A DNA stretch of 64,000 bases from Phytophthora colocasiae (taxonomy: Eukaryota; Oomycota; Peronosporomycetes; Peronosporales; Peronosporaceae), in contig JAGKQI010000061.1 of NCBI GenBank assembly GCA_018806915.1, forward strand, positions 2,108,001 through 2,172,000. The letters run 5' to 3'. The notes beneath the pieces are model-generated. The model was not told the DNA's origin. It did no database searches and saw only the letters and a program-made list of their open reading frames with translations. The position numbers were made by a program, and so were the translations under genes. The stretch's first letter is position 1. Each line of letters opens with the position of its first letter. This document shows positions 23,694-34,785 of this stretch, piece by piece.

Positions 23694-23758
23694 CTGCAGG
23701 AAGGAATCGAAACTTCATCTACCCGGGAGTCGGGTGCTCTTCCGTTGAGCTACTGCAG
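23694..23758 (-). tRNA. Degenerate tRNA-like sequence (tRNA relic or SINE head)
   Basis: On the minus strand: CTGCAG acceptor-like halves, TA, a D arm GCTCAACGGAAGAGC, ACCCGACTCCCGGGT at the anticodon position, and a T arm with TTTCGATTC. The anticodon arm is too short (about 65 nt total), so it is not a functional tRNA. An SINE or tRNA pseudogene is likelier. Confidence 0.35.
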
Positions 23759-24138
23759 AATGCCTTGGGGCATGTTCATTAACATAGCTTACCAGTTATT
23801 AGTATAGTAGCAGCACCGACCCAACAGATAGTCAATCGTACCTCTTCGCATCGGACGGGGCATTAACCACGAAGGCGACAACCCTGCTAGAGCGTAAGCT
23901 CCCCCTCAATTGGCTTTCGCCGTCAATCCGATACTGACGGTGGCAATTAAGGGCGGTAGTCAGTGGATGGGAGAGACGATAACTTACAGCTGGATTGTAA
24001 AATTTTGGCACTGCGTTGCACCTGTATTTTCCTTTGCATTTCTACAACAACTCAAGTTGGTGTTTCTTGGGTGCGCTCTAAGGCATAGGTTATACGGTAG
24101 ATCCATTACCGGAAAGCGTAGCAGACAGGTCGGAGATA

Positions 24139-26469
24139 GCCCCTTTTACAGGTCAAATACCATACTTGGTCACACTTCAAATTGACAAGTTGGTCACGTG
24201 AATTGAATGTACGTGTATTAGGCATGAATTATACGACTGCTTGAGTCTCGCTGTCGTAGTCAAACGAGTAATCTGGGCGGCTGTCTTCTTTCTCCTCTTC
24301 GTTTGTGCTGCTGCTCGAACTGAAATCACTGGTGCATTACTCACACGGATCAATCGAGTCGTCGTTGCTGCTACTGCTCTCAGACGCGACGATATCGCTT
24401 GGGTTTGGTAGGCGGGGTGCCCGCGGGAGCTTGAACCCTCCGCGTTTGGGTGGATCGGCCAATCCTGCCATGATGGCTTCACGTTGACACACGTACTCTC
24501 GTGCGAGAGCCTCGATGGTACTAATAAAGCGATTCATGGACGGGTGAGGGGGAAATCGAGTATTGAGAACTCTGTGGAACCTCTCCAACGGGTTGTTAGT
24601 CCGGGAAACAATTGCTCGTGAGGTACAATACACGTTCCAGTATGTCGGAGGGTACATCCCAAGTCAAGTCCTCTTGAAATACTTCCAAAATTTGGACCAT
24701 TTCTTTCGCGAGTAGTTGATACCTTTTTGGCTGCATCGAGTCCGAATCTCAGTTTTTACCCAAGCAATGCCTTCCGCAGCAACTTTAGATGGATCAATCA
24801 CAGTGAAAATGTCAAAAACACTAGCCTTCATCGCTAGCTTTGTCTCCGCATCAGGTAGCCGGTACTCTTTCATCTTGCGACAGCATGCCTGTTTAAAGTG
24901 GAACAGACACCCGATAATTCTGATAGTTGGGAATAATTCTCTAATCGCCATGATTAATGAGTTTTCGAAGTCACAAACTGCATCTTTAGGCGATAATGAA
25001 GACCCAACCATTTCTTGAGTGCACTGTAGCAGTCGACGGTATGCCGGTTTTGTGGAGGAAGTTGTAAGCGCAAAGACAGTCGGAATGAACAATCGACTAG
25101 ACGGGTCGTAGATCATAATTGTAACGCACTGTTTGTATCCTTTAGGAGTGCAACGAAAGGTGCCATCGATGTACCATGACAAGCCGTCGAAGCGCAATAG
25201 GTTACGGAGTACTGGGTGCGCCCACGCAACAATACGATCCACCCCAACACCATCTTTCTGGGCCTTGGTGTCGTCATGCCACGAATACTGAAACTGAAAG
25301 AATCCCTGGAATGATCCTACCACCTTAGATCTTGGAGGAATTTCTATGCTGTGGCTCGTATCACCGCCGGATAGTTTGGCTCGAGAGTTTTGGACTCGCT
25401 TTAGGACTGCTTGCTTTCCAGCTCCACGCACCGGTCCTTCTGTAGTATTCGTGTAGAACTTTTCAAAAATTGCCGACCAAATTGCTCCTTGAGTCATCGT
25501 TGGTTCAACAACCAGTCTGTCTACTTCTGCCATGATATCGTCGGTAACATCTTTACAGTGAGGCTGACTCGAAGCTGTTGAGTCATTTGAAAGATCACGG
25601 CCCGGCCTGCAAGTGTGGGGCTTGAAATCGGTGAAATCATACTCCCCTTTCGAGCTGACGTAGGGAAATTGTGCGTCACAGCCCTTCCGGTACGAACTGC
25701 ATCGATATGTAATTTTGGTGGATGTGATATTGGCTCGGGTGAATGAAAAGCCGTCATAGTACAGGTTGGTGCGACCGTCCCGTTGCGATGTAGTCTTTGC
25801 GATGTATTAATGCTGTTTCGCGTTGTAGACGAGATCACTGTGCCACTGGTTCGGTTGCGTTGAGTATGGGAAACTGTAGACGCCGTCAATACACTTTGCC
25901 TTTCTTGAGGGACGAACCCTAGCTGCCGATATTGAGGAGGAAGAGGAGGCCTAGGAGCTTCAGGCTGGGGAAATGGTGGTGTAGGATTCGGCGCGGCTAC
26001 CGCGACTCCGCTATCTATTGAGCTGAAAATCATCGATGCACTGCTCAAAGTGGCTGACAAAGTGGCACGATCTCCAGCGCCAGACAACGTGTTGTCTGCA
26101 TCGTCTTGTCCATCCCTACGAAGCCGAGGGGATATACTTCCCCTTGAGGTCGGTGAAAAGCGAACGCTTGCACGACGCGTAGAGCTTCGAGAAGCAGTGG
26201 CAGCTTTCGTGAAGACGTTCGGTCTACCTCTTCGACGAGGCATTAGACGTGGGCGGAAGGTGGATAATTCTGTTCTAGGCCCCGATTTACAGATCGCCGC
26301 AGCAGAGATGGCAGTTAAATGTGTCGTTCGTTACAAGGATTCTCTTTGGGCTGTGACCAAGCACATTTTGATCACGTGACCAAAACATTAAACGTGTGAC
26401 TTATCCGTGACCTATTGTTATCCATGAGGTGTGACCAAGAATGATACATGACCTGTAATAGGCTCTTCG
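24139..26469 (-). mobile_element. Mutator-like element with FLYWCH transposase
   Basis: About 2.3 kb with imperfect terminal inverted repeats of ~35-40 bp (24139-24178 and 26427-26469) sharing TTACAGGTCA and CTTGGTCACAC. The 13-bp CAGGTCGGAGATA flanks it on both sides (24126-24138, 26470-26482) and reads as the target-site duplication, falling within GH78 codons ..NISDL... It encodes a MULE transposase on the minus strand. Confidence 0.8.
24337..26243 (-). pseudogene. MULE transposase with FLYWCH zinc finger, broken
   Basis: The start MPRRRGRPNVFTKAATAS leads a Ser/Pro-rich linker. After a 1-base frameshift near 25765 comes a FLYWCH finger (LYYDGFSFTRANIT, ITYRCSSYRKGCDAQF, FTDFKPHTC). Then the MULE catalytic domain: Asp in WYIDGTFRCTPKGYKQ, Asp in KDAVCDFENSL, and IIGCLFHFKQACCRKMKEY. 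An in-frame TGA (24659-24661) precedes GMYPPTYWNVYCTSRA and NNPLERFHRVLN. Beyond the final TAA the frame stays open for ~35 acidic codons. Two lesions make it non-autonomous. Confidence 0.8.
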
Positions 26470-26631
26470 CAGGTCGGAGATATTGACATTGCCGGAGGAG
26501 TCGTAGATGCTGATGGGTTCGATGTCTCGGGACATCGGTGACTGGATGTAGTGCTCCCAGGGTGCAGGCAACCCAGACGCGACGATGGCGACGACACTTG
26601 CGAGGAAAGAGGCTGTAGTTAATACTTTCAT
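26470..26631 (-). pseudogene. GH78 fragment: signal peptide and N-terminus
   Basis: ATG at 26631 followed by a classical signal peptide (Lys, then ~15 hydrophobic residues, A-S-G cleavage area), LPAPWEHYIQSPMSRDIEP and NVNISDL. The reading then enters the Mutator-like element. APWE.YI..P near the start is typical of fungal-type GH78. Confidence 0.7.
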
Positions 26632-26676
26632 TGCTGTTGATGCGATCGAAAGCAAATTCGAAAATGACAATGGTGT

Positions 26677-26683
26677 GGAGTGA
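26677..26683 (-). promoter_or_regulatory. Inr-like element of the broken GH78 gene
   Basis: Minus strand TCACTCC followed by ACACCATTGTCATTTTCG, an oomycete initiator plus CATTTT flanking element, about 46 bp upstream of the ATG. Confidence 0.45.
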
Positions 26684-26734
26684 CTAGGCTTGGCTTACAG
26701 CATCCACGCTTCATTGACATGTTCTGGGAGGGGA

Positions 26735-26748
26735 GGGGGGGGGGGGGG
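26735..26748. repeat. G14 homopolymer in a G-rich tract
   Basis: A run of 14 G preceded by shorter G runs, upstream of the GH78 promoter. Its length is prone to assembly error. Confidence 0.6.
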
Positions 26749-26912
26749 TTATTCCCTCAGCTTGGGTGTGAAAGGTGGTAGGAATAATTATGTTCCTTAC
26801 TTGATTTACCGAATTTCCTATCTCAAAGGGCACACCATTACTGTTAGCTAAAAAAACATGCAAGGATTTGAATTGCATAGGAATAGAAAGTGCAGCCAAT
26901 CATGTATTGCTT

Positions 26913-28351
26913 TCAGTCAAGAAGAGCAAAATCTACACCTACGTCTACAGCTATATCGAGAGCTTCTAATCTGCCAACGAGGTTGTCGATCTCCACGTCG
27001 TACGACTGCTGATCAATTGTAGCCACTTCACGTTTGTCCGTCGGAATTGCCAGCCTATTGAAACCACTCGCAATAGTGGCAACTGGCATATTTTCCCATG
27101 CAGTAGTGAGCCACGCCATTAGAATGTCTCGTGATGGAGCTTTGAGCATAAATTTTTCGTCTGTAGCACGGATTTGGTGACCTCGTAGCTCATTTTGTAT
27201 ATGATCCACCCACAAAGACCGTAGTCGCAGTTTAAACGGCTTCATCCACGCAATATCCGCTGGTTGACACGAGGACGTGTAACCTGGCGGGATTTTCATC
27301 AGCACTACATTTATACTCTCTGCATAAGACTTGACCGCCTCCGTCCAATGCCCGCTAAAATCATCCCATACAAGTAGGATTTTTTCGCCCAAGTTTTCTC
27401 TCGACCCGAAATGATACCTCAGAAAAATGATTGACAATTCTGCGTTCCACCAGCCCTTCACATTGCTATAAATCTCAACGTCATACTTCGTCATCAACGG
27501 AGCTACTTCAGCCCATACGCCACGTCCAAATCCATTCTGGTAAATGCAATTGTACTGCTGAGTATCTTGACGTCTAGACTTACCCTGCTTTAAACTGCAA
27601 AGGGGGTTCTGCGGTTTCCATACATGTCTGCAAGCAACATCACTATAATTCTTTTTTTTCGGCTCCAGCATTATGTATCCAAACCGTACGTGTCGTAAGT
27701 ACGTGTTGGTAGGTATTCGTAGTTCATGGCCGTTTGATCGGCGTTGTAGATCTCCACAATTTTCTCCTTTTCGATGACATTAAGTACGTCAAGACGGAAT
27801 CGACGAGCCACAGCATCAGAATCTGCGGGTGTAATTTGTCCGATCCTAGTTTTCCGGCGCAACGACAATCAGTACTTAGCTAGAAAGCGCTTTTGCCAAC
27901 TTTGTGATGCTGCAAAACTGCCGACAGCAATCCCAGCACCTTCGGCTACCTCTTTGGCTTGCGATTGCAGCATGAACGGCGAGACAGGCACTCCTTTTCG
28001 GCGGAGATCTCTCACCCAGCGTGCAATCATGTCTTCCTCCTCCTCCTCCAGCACAGTTGACAGCCCCATAGGTCGGTTTTTTTGCAAACTCCACCGACCA
28101 CTTGCCACTGCGCCAACAATTTCGTCCTCTTTCTTAAGCCACTTGTATATTAAGCGCTTTTTACTCCTTTTCTAAGTTGTCTGGAGTTTGTCGTAGAATT
28201 TTCTGATTGTCTTGTGCATGCCGTGCTCGTGGTAATACGCCATTATGCGCGCCTTCTTGCTGTTGGTGGCGCTATCGCGCAGATCATCGCACGGTTTGCT
28301 GCGGACACCCTTGATGCTGATGCGCCCCACGGGTGGAGGCTTCGAGGCCAT
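26913..28351 (-). pseudogene. pogo/CENP-B-like DDE transposase (copy B)
   Basis: Minus strand from ATG at 28351 (MASKPPPVGRISIKG). One frame continues through an in-frame TAG after KLQTT, then IYKWLKKEDEIVGAVASGRW, ARWVRDLRRKGVPVSPFML and SWQKRFLAKY, a second stop, LRRKTRIGQITPADSDAV and YNADQTAMNYEYLPTRTY. After a frameshift near 27670: GFGRGVWAEVAPLMTKYDV, ILLVWDDFSGHW and TSSCQPADIAWMKPFKLRL. Same family as copy A but clearly diverged (in copy A the DQTA junction is spliced; here it is continuous). Inactive. Confidence 0.7.
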
Positions 28352-29363
28352 TTTGGAAATGCCTCCCGTCCAGCAGTCATCAGGAGAGCCAGATTTAGGA
28401 CCTTTTCTACGGTGTGCCCTTTGAGAAAGATTTATCCTGTTATCAGCACATTGGCACGCTATTGGCTAATGCCTCTATCTAGAGATTTGACAGGTGCGCC
28501 CTATTTGATAGGAAATTCGGTATGTGCATGAAAACTCACACAAGCGCTCAAGAGGCCTTCTAAAGGGTTTTGATGTGGACCAGCTCTTGTCAAGAGCTGG
28601 AGACAATGTGCAACAGTTGATGCTCGAATTTCGATCCCTCTCCAGTGTTCTTGAAAGTTGGCGCATACATATCCTGCTTAAGCTTCCTTCTTGAGTTCTC
28701 CCAACAAATTTATACCTGAGATTGCCTACATCTAGTGTAAGAAAGAATAAATCGAAATTACATTCACGTCGATTAACAATAATAAACTAAATTTCCAAAT
28801 CGAAGTCAATTTGAAGATCGCACATTGCAACGCCATTAAAATGGTTCGAGGGGCAAATTACCAAGTACCAGTTCAGCGTCACGATATTCATGATGACAAC
28901 TGATGGTGTGACAAAGAGGCTCAAGTCATCTGTGCAAGGAAGGAAATTGAAGTTGATTAACTGATTATTCCTGGTTGCTACTACTTGGCTTGGCTATTGA
29001 ATTCTGAATGTTTGATTGTGATTGTGAATTGTTTGAATGGTATATTGAATTTTCGAATGCTAATCATTTCTTATCATCTGGAAAAGTAAGCCCCCGGAAG
29101 GACTCGAACGCCTGCCAAGTGCGTAGCTTTGTGGTGCGTACACCAGTGGACCACCAAGAGGCCAAAGTCATCTGTGCAAGATCATGGACAGAAAAATTGA
29201 GTGCTGAGCACGTTGCACATGCATCTTGCTTGTACTCTTGCTTGTATAGTAGCAGAATTAATGCGCTTTAATAATACCCCGAAGAAATACGCGTTAGCTC
29301 GTACTGGTGGCCTTTCATACCATTCGGAAGGGGAATTAACTATCGATACCGTAGTCGTAGAAA
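28352..29363. other. Spacer without a supported gene
   Basis: Only short frames. It contains a tRNA-like sequence (29090-29162) and AT-rich low-complexity DNA. Confidence 0.5.
29090..29162 (-). tRNA. tRNA-like sequence, probable pseudogene or SINE head
   Basis: 73 nt on the minus strand with end pairing GCCTCT/GGGGGC, an A-box-like TGGTCCACTGG and a B-box GTTCGAGTCC. A T-run follows shortly downstream. I could not fold a convincing anticodon arm. Confidence 0.35.
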
Positions 29364-29368
29364 GCTAC
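29364..29368 (+). repeat. Copia-B target-site duplication (left)
   Basis: GCTAC, repeated at 34400-34404 immediately after the 3' LTR. Confidence 0.85.
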
Positions 29369-29893
29369 TGTTGTAATTGCACTTCGCTGTCTATTCGCTG
29401 GGCCCCTGCTACGAGCCTCACGGTCTGCGCGTGCGAGGCGCGTGCCTCTGGGGGCTGCAGTTGAAGTGAAGCGAATACTGCGACCTGATTGGCGGATCAC
29501 CTGGGGTTGCGTGGATATGATTGGGCGAGACAGTTGAAGTCGGATCAACAGCTGTGATTAGCATGGATAATCACATGCATTGACGAGACAGACCGTGTCC
29601 GTCCCAATCGGGTGTGTCCGTCCCAACTGGTTTTGAGTATGGACCGTGTCCGTCCCAATCGGGTGTGTCCGTCCCAGGACACTGTGATTGGCCGACGGCC
29701 CGTGCCCGTCCCACTCAAGTGTGTCCGTTGCACATGCATATATTTAAATGAAGTCAAATGAGGGAGACGCTAGGAGAGCTACAGGAGTAGGAAGGAACAA
29801 GCAGGACAAAGCGGACTAACTCAAATAAACTCACTTTCAGATTTCCTTCCTTCTGCTCACATCGACAACAAGCCTCATTCGCCACTCTCAATT
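29369..29893 (+). repeat. Copia-B 5' LTR
   Basis: 525 bp, TGTTGTAATTGC..CTCTCAATT. Contains a 51-bp tandem repeat (units start 29591 and 29642; GACCGTGTCCGTCCCAATCG) that is single-copy in the 3' LTR. Confidence 0.9.
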
Positions 29894-29905
29894 GGTTATG
29901 AGCCC
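29894..29905 (+). other. Copia-B primer binding site overlapping gag ATG
   Basis: GGTTATGAGCCC immediately after the LTR, identical to that of Copia-A and complementary to the tRNA-Met anticodon arm. The gag start codon (29898) lies within it, so the protein starts MSP. Confidence 0.75.
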
Positions 29906-32900
29906 AAGCTACGCGGACGCCGTCAAGCTCGTGGAAGACAACTACTTCCACTGGGAGTTCAACATGCGGATGAAGCTCTCTCGCAAGGGACTGCTGCCCC
30001 ACATCATCAAGGCGGAGTTCGACCCGGTGAGCAACCGCACCACGGACGCATGGAAGACCGACGATCTGAAGGCCCTTGGCGTGATTGCTGGCGACGTCAG
30101 CCTCACGTTCCAAGTCTACATCCGTGGTGCAATGACTGCGATGGACGCGTGGACCATGCTCCAGGAGCAGTTCAACCGGAACACGATCAAGAACCGACTC
30201 CTCGTCATCAAGAAGTTGCACAACTTCAAGATGGAGCCCGGTACGCGGTTCGCAACGCATGTGGACCGGTTCAAGGAGATCGTGCTCCAGATGGAGACGA
30301 TTGGGGAGCCTCTGGACGAGACTCGTCAGCTCGTGCTCCTACTCGGCAGTTTGACGGACGAGTACCGGATGATCAGCACCGTGCTCGAGAACACGCCGAA
30401 CATGACACTCTCGTACGCGATCCAAGCGCTCTCTGGTGTTGAAGCCTCGGATGAATCGTCATCGGCTCAAGAGAAGGCGTTCGCAACGAAGAGGAAGGAC
30501 GGCGGCAAGCGCCGATTCGCGGGCAAGTGCTTCTACTGTAAGAAGGCTGGCCACAAGGAGTTCGAGTGCCGTAAGAAGAAGGCCGACGCGGGACGTGGAC
30601 AAGTGGCTCAAGAGCAAGCTTCTGACTACGCGTTCACGGCAACGGGTGCGATGGAGAAAACGGAGTGGCTTGTGGACTCCGGTGCAAACTCGCACATGAC
30701 CAGCGTCCGAGACAAGTTCGTGTCCATGATGGAGCTGAAGACGCCGGTCCGCATTACCATCGTGGACGGTACCAAGATCGACGCAGTTGCAAAGGGCACC
30801 GTCGGGTTGAAGCTGATGGACGGTACGTCTGTTACGCTGTCGGATGTGTTGTACATCCCTGAAGTTGATGGAAGCCTCATCTCGGTTGCGAAGCTGGCCG
30901 AGAAGGACGTCGTCGCGCAGTTCACCAAGGACAAGTGCGTCTTTCGCTATGGCGACGCCACCGTCATGGAGGCCAAGCGCTGTGGAAACGTCTACAAGTT
31001 GAAGACAATGGGGGACGAGGTGTGCCGTGCGGCGACGGCATCTCGTAAGGAGCCGTGGGCTATTGTGCACGCCCGCCTCGGACACATCCCGTTCAAGCGC
31101 TATGAACAGCTGCTGACCATGGCAGAAGGTGTGCCTCGTGTTACGGATGGCGTCACTAGTGACAACGTCTGCGCAGGCTGCTGCATGGGCAAGATGAGAG
31201 CCGACGACTATCCCCGACACCCGGAGAAGCTCGTCAAGAGTGCAGGCGTACTGGATTTGGTGCATACGGATGTGATGGGTCCGATGCAGACCAAGACTCC
31301 CGGTGGCTGCACGTACGCCGTGACCTTCATTGACGACTACTCACGCCACGTGACGGTCTACTTCATGAAGGCCAAATCGGAGGTGCTGTCCAAGTTGAAG
31401 ATCTACAAGGCAGCAATGGAGAACACGACAGGCAAGACGATCAAGCGCCTACGTTCGGACAATGGCGGCGAGTACACAGGCAAACAATTCAGGGCCTACC
31501 TCGACCGCAGCGGCATCAAGCACGAGAAGACAGTGCCGTACACGCCTCAGCAGAATGGACTGGCTGAGCGCATGAACCGAAGTCTGGTGGAAATGGCGCG
31601 CTGCATGCTCTACCACGAGGACATCGAGAAGAAATGGTGGGCTGAATCAGTCAACACGGCGGCGTGGATCATCAACCGGATCCCCAATTCGGTCAACGTG
31701 AAGACACCCTACGAAATTGTGCACAGGACCAAGCCGCAGCTCAAGAACATGAAGGTGTTTGGTGCACTTGGCTACGCACACATCCCCGACGAGAAGCGCC
31801 GCAAGCTGGATGCTAAGGCCTTCAAGTGTCGTTTCATGGGCTACGAGAATGGTGTCAAGGGATACCGAGTTCTCAATGTGGCGACAGGCAAGGTGCAAAT
31901 CGTGCGCACTGTCAAGTTTATGGAGACGACGAGCCTGCAGCACGTGGTGCCCAAGTCTGAGCTGGACGACGACGAAGTCGCAGCTACGGAGCCTAGCCAC
32001 GATGGACTTCAGCCAGAGGAATCGAAGCAACTCGTGCCAACCGTCGCTGAAGCTGGTGACGTGATCCAACTTCAACGTGACGCGGGTGTAGACGATGCGA
32101 TTGTGCCATACGGTTCGACCCATCCTATGACTACCCGGTCGCGAGCTCGCCACATTGACGAGACGACGGATCCTGAAGAGGCAGGAGCCCGCAAGAAGCA
32201 GGTCGTGGCGCCGTCCACATCAGGCACGAAGCGACAGAAGATGATCCAAGGCAGAGCTCAGGTGCACGCAGACCAGCTCGCCATTGAAGGTGGCCAAGCG
32301 ATGGCTGCAACGGAGGAGGTCCCGCGGACGTATGAAGAAGCCATGGCAAGTGCGGACCAAGTGGAATGGAAGCGAGCGATGCAGAGCGAGTTGAAGTCTC
32401 TTGTCGCCAACAAGACGTGGAAGTTGGTACCGAGACCAGCACACCAGCGGCCGATCGGCTGCCGTTGGGTATTCGCGTTGAAGCGCAACGAGAAAGGACA
32501 AGTCATTCGGCACAAGGCCCGTCTCGTAGCCAAGGGGTATTCGCAACGACACGGCGTGGACTACGAGGAGACATACGCGCCAGTGGCTTACCTGAACTCG
32601 ATCCGTGCCAAGTTGGCGAAGTGCGCCGCTGAAGGATTCGAGATTGAGCAGTGTGACGTCGATACTGCGTTCCTGTACGGCAAACTGGAGGAGGAGATCT
32701 ACATGGAGCTGCCTCAAGGACTCCGAGACCTGTTGGCACTGGCTGAAGCGGAAGGTGAAGACGACGTCGTGTGCATGCTACTTCCAGAGTTTGTATGGAC
32801 TCAAGCAGGCATCGCGTGTCTGGAACGAGACAATCGACGCACACCTAAAGCGGATGGGATTCAAGTCTGCCGACGCGGACCCGTGCATCTACACACGCGG

Positions 32901-33918
32901 TCAAGGTGATGACGAGTGCATTGTGTGCCTCTACGTGGATGACATGCTGATTGCCTCGCGGCAGAAGGCTGTCATTGCGTCGGTGAAGGCTGAAATCGCG
33001 GAGAAGTTCCGGATCAAGGACCTCGGCCGTGCTCACTTCATTCTCGGGATCGAGATCGACTACGACATGGAGGGAAGAACGCTACGCATCAGCCAACAAG
33101 CGTACGCTGAGTCGATCATCACGAGGTTTGGACAGGAGAACGCAAAGCCATGCTCATCTCCGCTGGAACCAGGTGTGCATCTGACCAAGGTCGACGAACC
33201 GCAGACCGAAGCTGACAAGGCCAAGATGAGGTCGAAGCCCTACCGGTCGCTAGTTGGTAGTCTGATGTACCTGGCATGCGGAACTCGACCAGACATTGCG
33301 GTGGCTGTTGCCAAGTTGAGCCGGTTCTTGGAAAATCCTGGACAGAAGCACTGGGACGCCGGGATTCGGGTGGTTCGCTATCTACTGATGACCAAGAACG
33401 TGGGCATCACGTACGACGGACTACTAGGGACGGAACTCGTCGCCTACTCGGATTCGGACTGGGCCGGCAACCGTGATGACCGTCGATCCGTGAGCGGCAT
33501 GATGCTTATGATGTGCGGTGCTCCCGTGGTGTGGCGCTCTACGTTTCAGAAGACTGTCGCGCTCAGCTCAACGGAGGCTGAGTACATGGCGCTGAGCGAC
33601 TGTGTGAAGGAGTGTGTCTGGATGCGCCGACTGCTGAAGGACATTGGTGCTGAACAAGTGGGGGCTACCGTGATCTACGAGGACAACCAAGGTGCGATGG
33701 CCCTGGCTAAGAACGTCGGTTACCAAGCTCGCACCAAGCACATCGACATTCGCTACCACTTCATTCGCGAGAAGGTGGTGAGCAACGAAGTCGAGCTGGA
33801 GTACATCGACACCAAGAACCAGCTCGCCGACTACATGACGAAGGGTCTGACGTCGAAGACGCTACGCTACTTGATGATGCGGAGCAACGTTGGCCCCAAC
33901 CTCGAGACATCGAATTGA
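29898..33918 (+). pseudogene. Copia-B gag-pol polyprotein, one frameshift
   Basis: First frame 29898-32909, second frame from ~32790 to 33918; a 1-base shift around 32785-32795 separates VVCMLL from SLYGLKQASRVW. Order: gag (UBN2-type, MSPSYADAVKLVEDNYFHW) with knuckle CFYCKKAGHKEFEC; protease WLVDSGANSHMTS; GAG-pre-integrase ARLGHIPFKRY and CAGCCMGKM; integrase Asp (HTDVMGPM), Asp (RSDNGGEYTG) and Glu (QQNGLAERMNR); RT HKARLVAKGYSQRHGVDYEE and YVDDMLIAS; RNase H AYSDSDWAGNRDDRRSVSG and IYEDNQGAMALAKN, ending LADYMTKGL. All catalytic residues are present, so this is nearly an active copy. Confidence 0.9.
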
Positions 33919-33925
33919 GTGGGGG

Positions 33926-34399
33926 TGTTGTAATTGCACTTCGCTGTCTATTCGCTGGGCCCCTGCTACGAGCCTCACGGTCTGCGCGTGCGAGGCGCGT
34001 GCCTCTGGGGGCTGCAGTTGAAGTGAAGCGAATACTGCGACCTGATTGGCGGATCACCTGGGGTTGCGTGGATATGATTGGGCGAGACAGTTGAAGTCGG
34101 ATCAACAGCTGTGATTAGCATGGATAATCACATGCATTGACGAGACAGACCGTGTCCGTCCCAATCGGGTGTGTCCGTCCCAGGACACTGTGATTGGCCG
34201 ACGGCCCGTGCCCGTCCCACTCAAGTGTGTCCGTTGCACATGCATATAGTTAAATGAAGTCAAATGAGGGAGACGCTAGGAGAGCTACAGGAGTAGGAAG
34301 GAACAAGCAGGACAAAGCGGACTAACTCAAATAAACTCACTTTCAGATTTCCTTCCTTCTGCTCACATCGACAACAAGCCTCATTCGCCACTCTCAATT
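33926..34399 (+). repeat. Copia-B 3' LTR
   Basis: 474 bp; same termini as the 5' LTR, lacking the extra 51-bp unit. Confidence 0.9.
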
Positions 34400-34748
34400 G
34401 CTACTACATGTACTTGAGGGTTATGCGAACACAACGATTGGAAGACCACTGATCATGACTCTTGCAGACCATTACAGGTACCCTTGCTGAATTTTTCCTA
34501 CGCAGATGGCATCGAGCGTAAACCAAGCTCTTCCTCGACGATTATGCGCTTGTTAGGCATCAATATCCACGAGATCGTCTGTACATCTGATGGTTTCCGT
34601 GGTTGTGGGAAATTCATTGAGCGTAAACCACGCGCTTGTACTGCGATTATGCCTGCCCAGACGATTCACCAATTGTTAGAGATAACCAATATCCCGGAAA
34701 CCTTCTGCACCTGGTAGTCTGTCGTGATTCATGTACTACTTTCACTCA

Positions 34749-34763
34749 CTCACTTACCATTTC
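34749..34763 (+). promoter_or_regulatory. Oomycete Inr-like motif
   Basis: CTCACTTACCATTTC fits the oomycete initiator consensus and is 23 bp upstream of the ATG at 34786. Confidence 0.6.
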
Positions 34764-34785
34764 TTGCGTTATCCCCCAAGTGAAA

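Larger units (their letters stand above)
14299..26631 (-). pseudogene. GH78 alpha-L-rhamnosidase gene shattered by transposons
   Basis: Pieces of one secreted glycoside hydrolase lie in order on the minus strand. 26631-26470 encodes a signal peptide (MKVLTTASFLASVVAIVASG) and APWEHYI..SP. 24138-24096 continues with DLSATLSGNGSTV. 21797-21503 resumes with TYDFGQQVTGF. The segment 21121-21502 is inverted and carries the catalytic-region motif VDGAKRDRTPWPGDFG. 21120-20715 gives SDTYHIWTLIALVDYV and the (alpha/alpha)6-barrel helices. 14992-14299 encodes the C-terminal beta domain. Joined, they approximate 660 residues, the usual size of fungal-type GH78. Breaks are a Mutator-like element, a block containing a pogo-like element, Copia-A, the inversion, and small frameshifts (near 20940 and 21245-21330). 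GH78 removes terminal L-rhamnose from plant pectins and glycosides outside the cell. The gene is dead at this locus. Confidence 0.8.
29369..34399 (+). mobile_element. Ty1/Copia LTR retrotransposon (Copia-B)
   Basis: Complete 5.03-kb element: LTRs 29369-29893 and 33926-34399, GCTAC target duplication, primer binding site, gag-pol, and a polypurine GTGGGGG tract before the 3' LTR. Apart from a 51-bp tandem duplication in the 5' LTR, the LTRs are almost identical, so the insertion is recent. Only one frameshift interrupts gag-pol. Confidence 0.95.

Noticed and set aside
23694..23758. Functional tRNA gene
   Set aside because: The anticodon arm is too short and no consistent 7-nt loop can be drawn.
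32785..32795. Programmed frameshift in Copia-B pol
   Set aside because: It lies inside the RT domain (between VVCMLL and SLYGLKQ), not at a gag/pol boundary, and no slippery heptamer is evident, so a plain indel is likelier.
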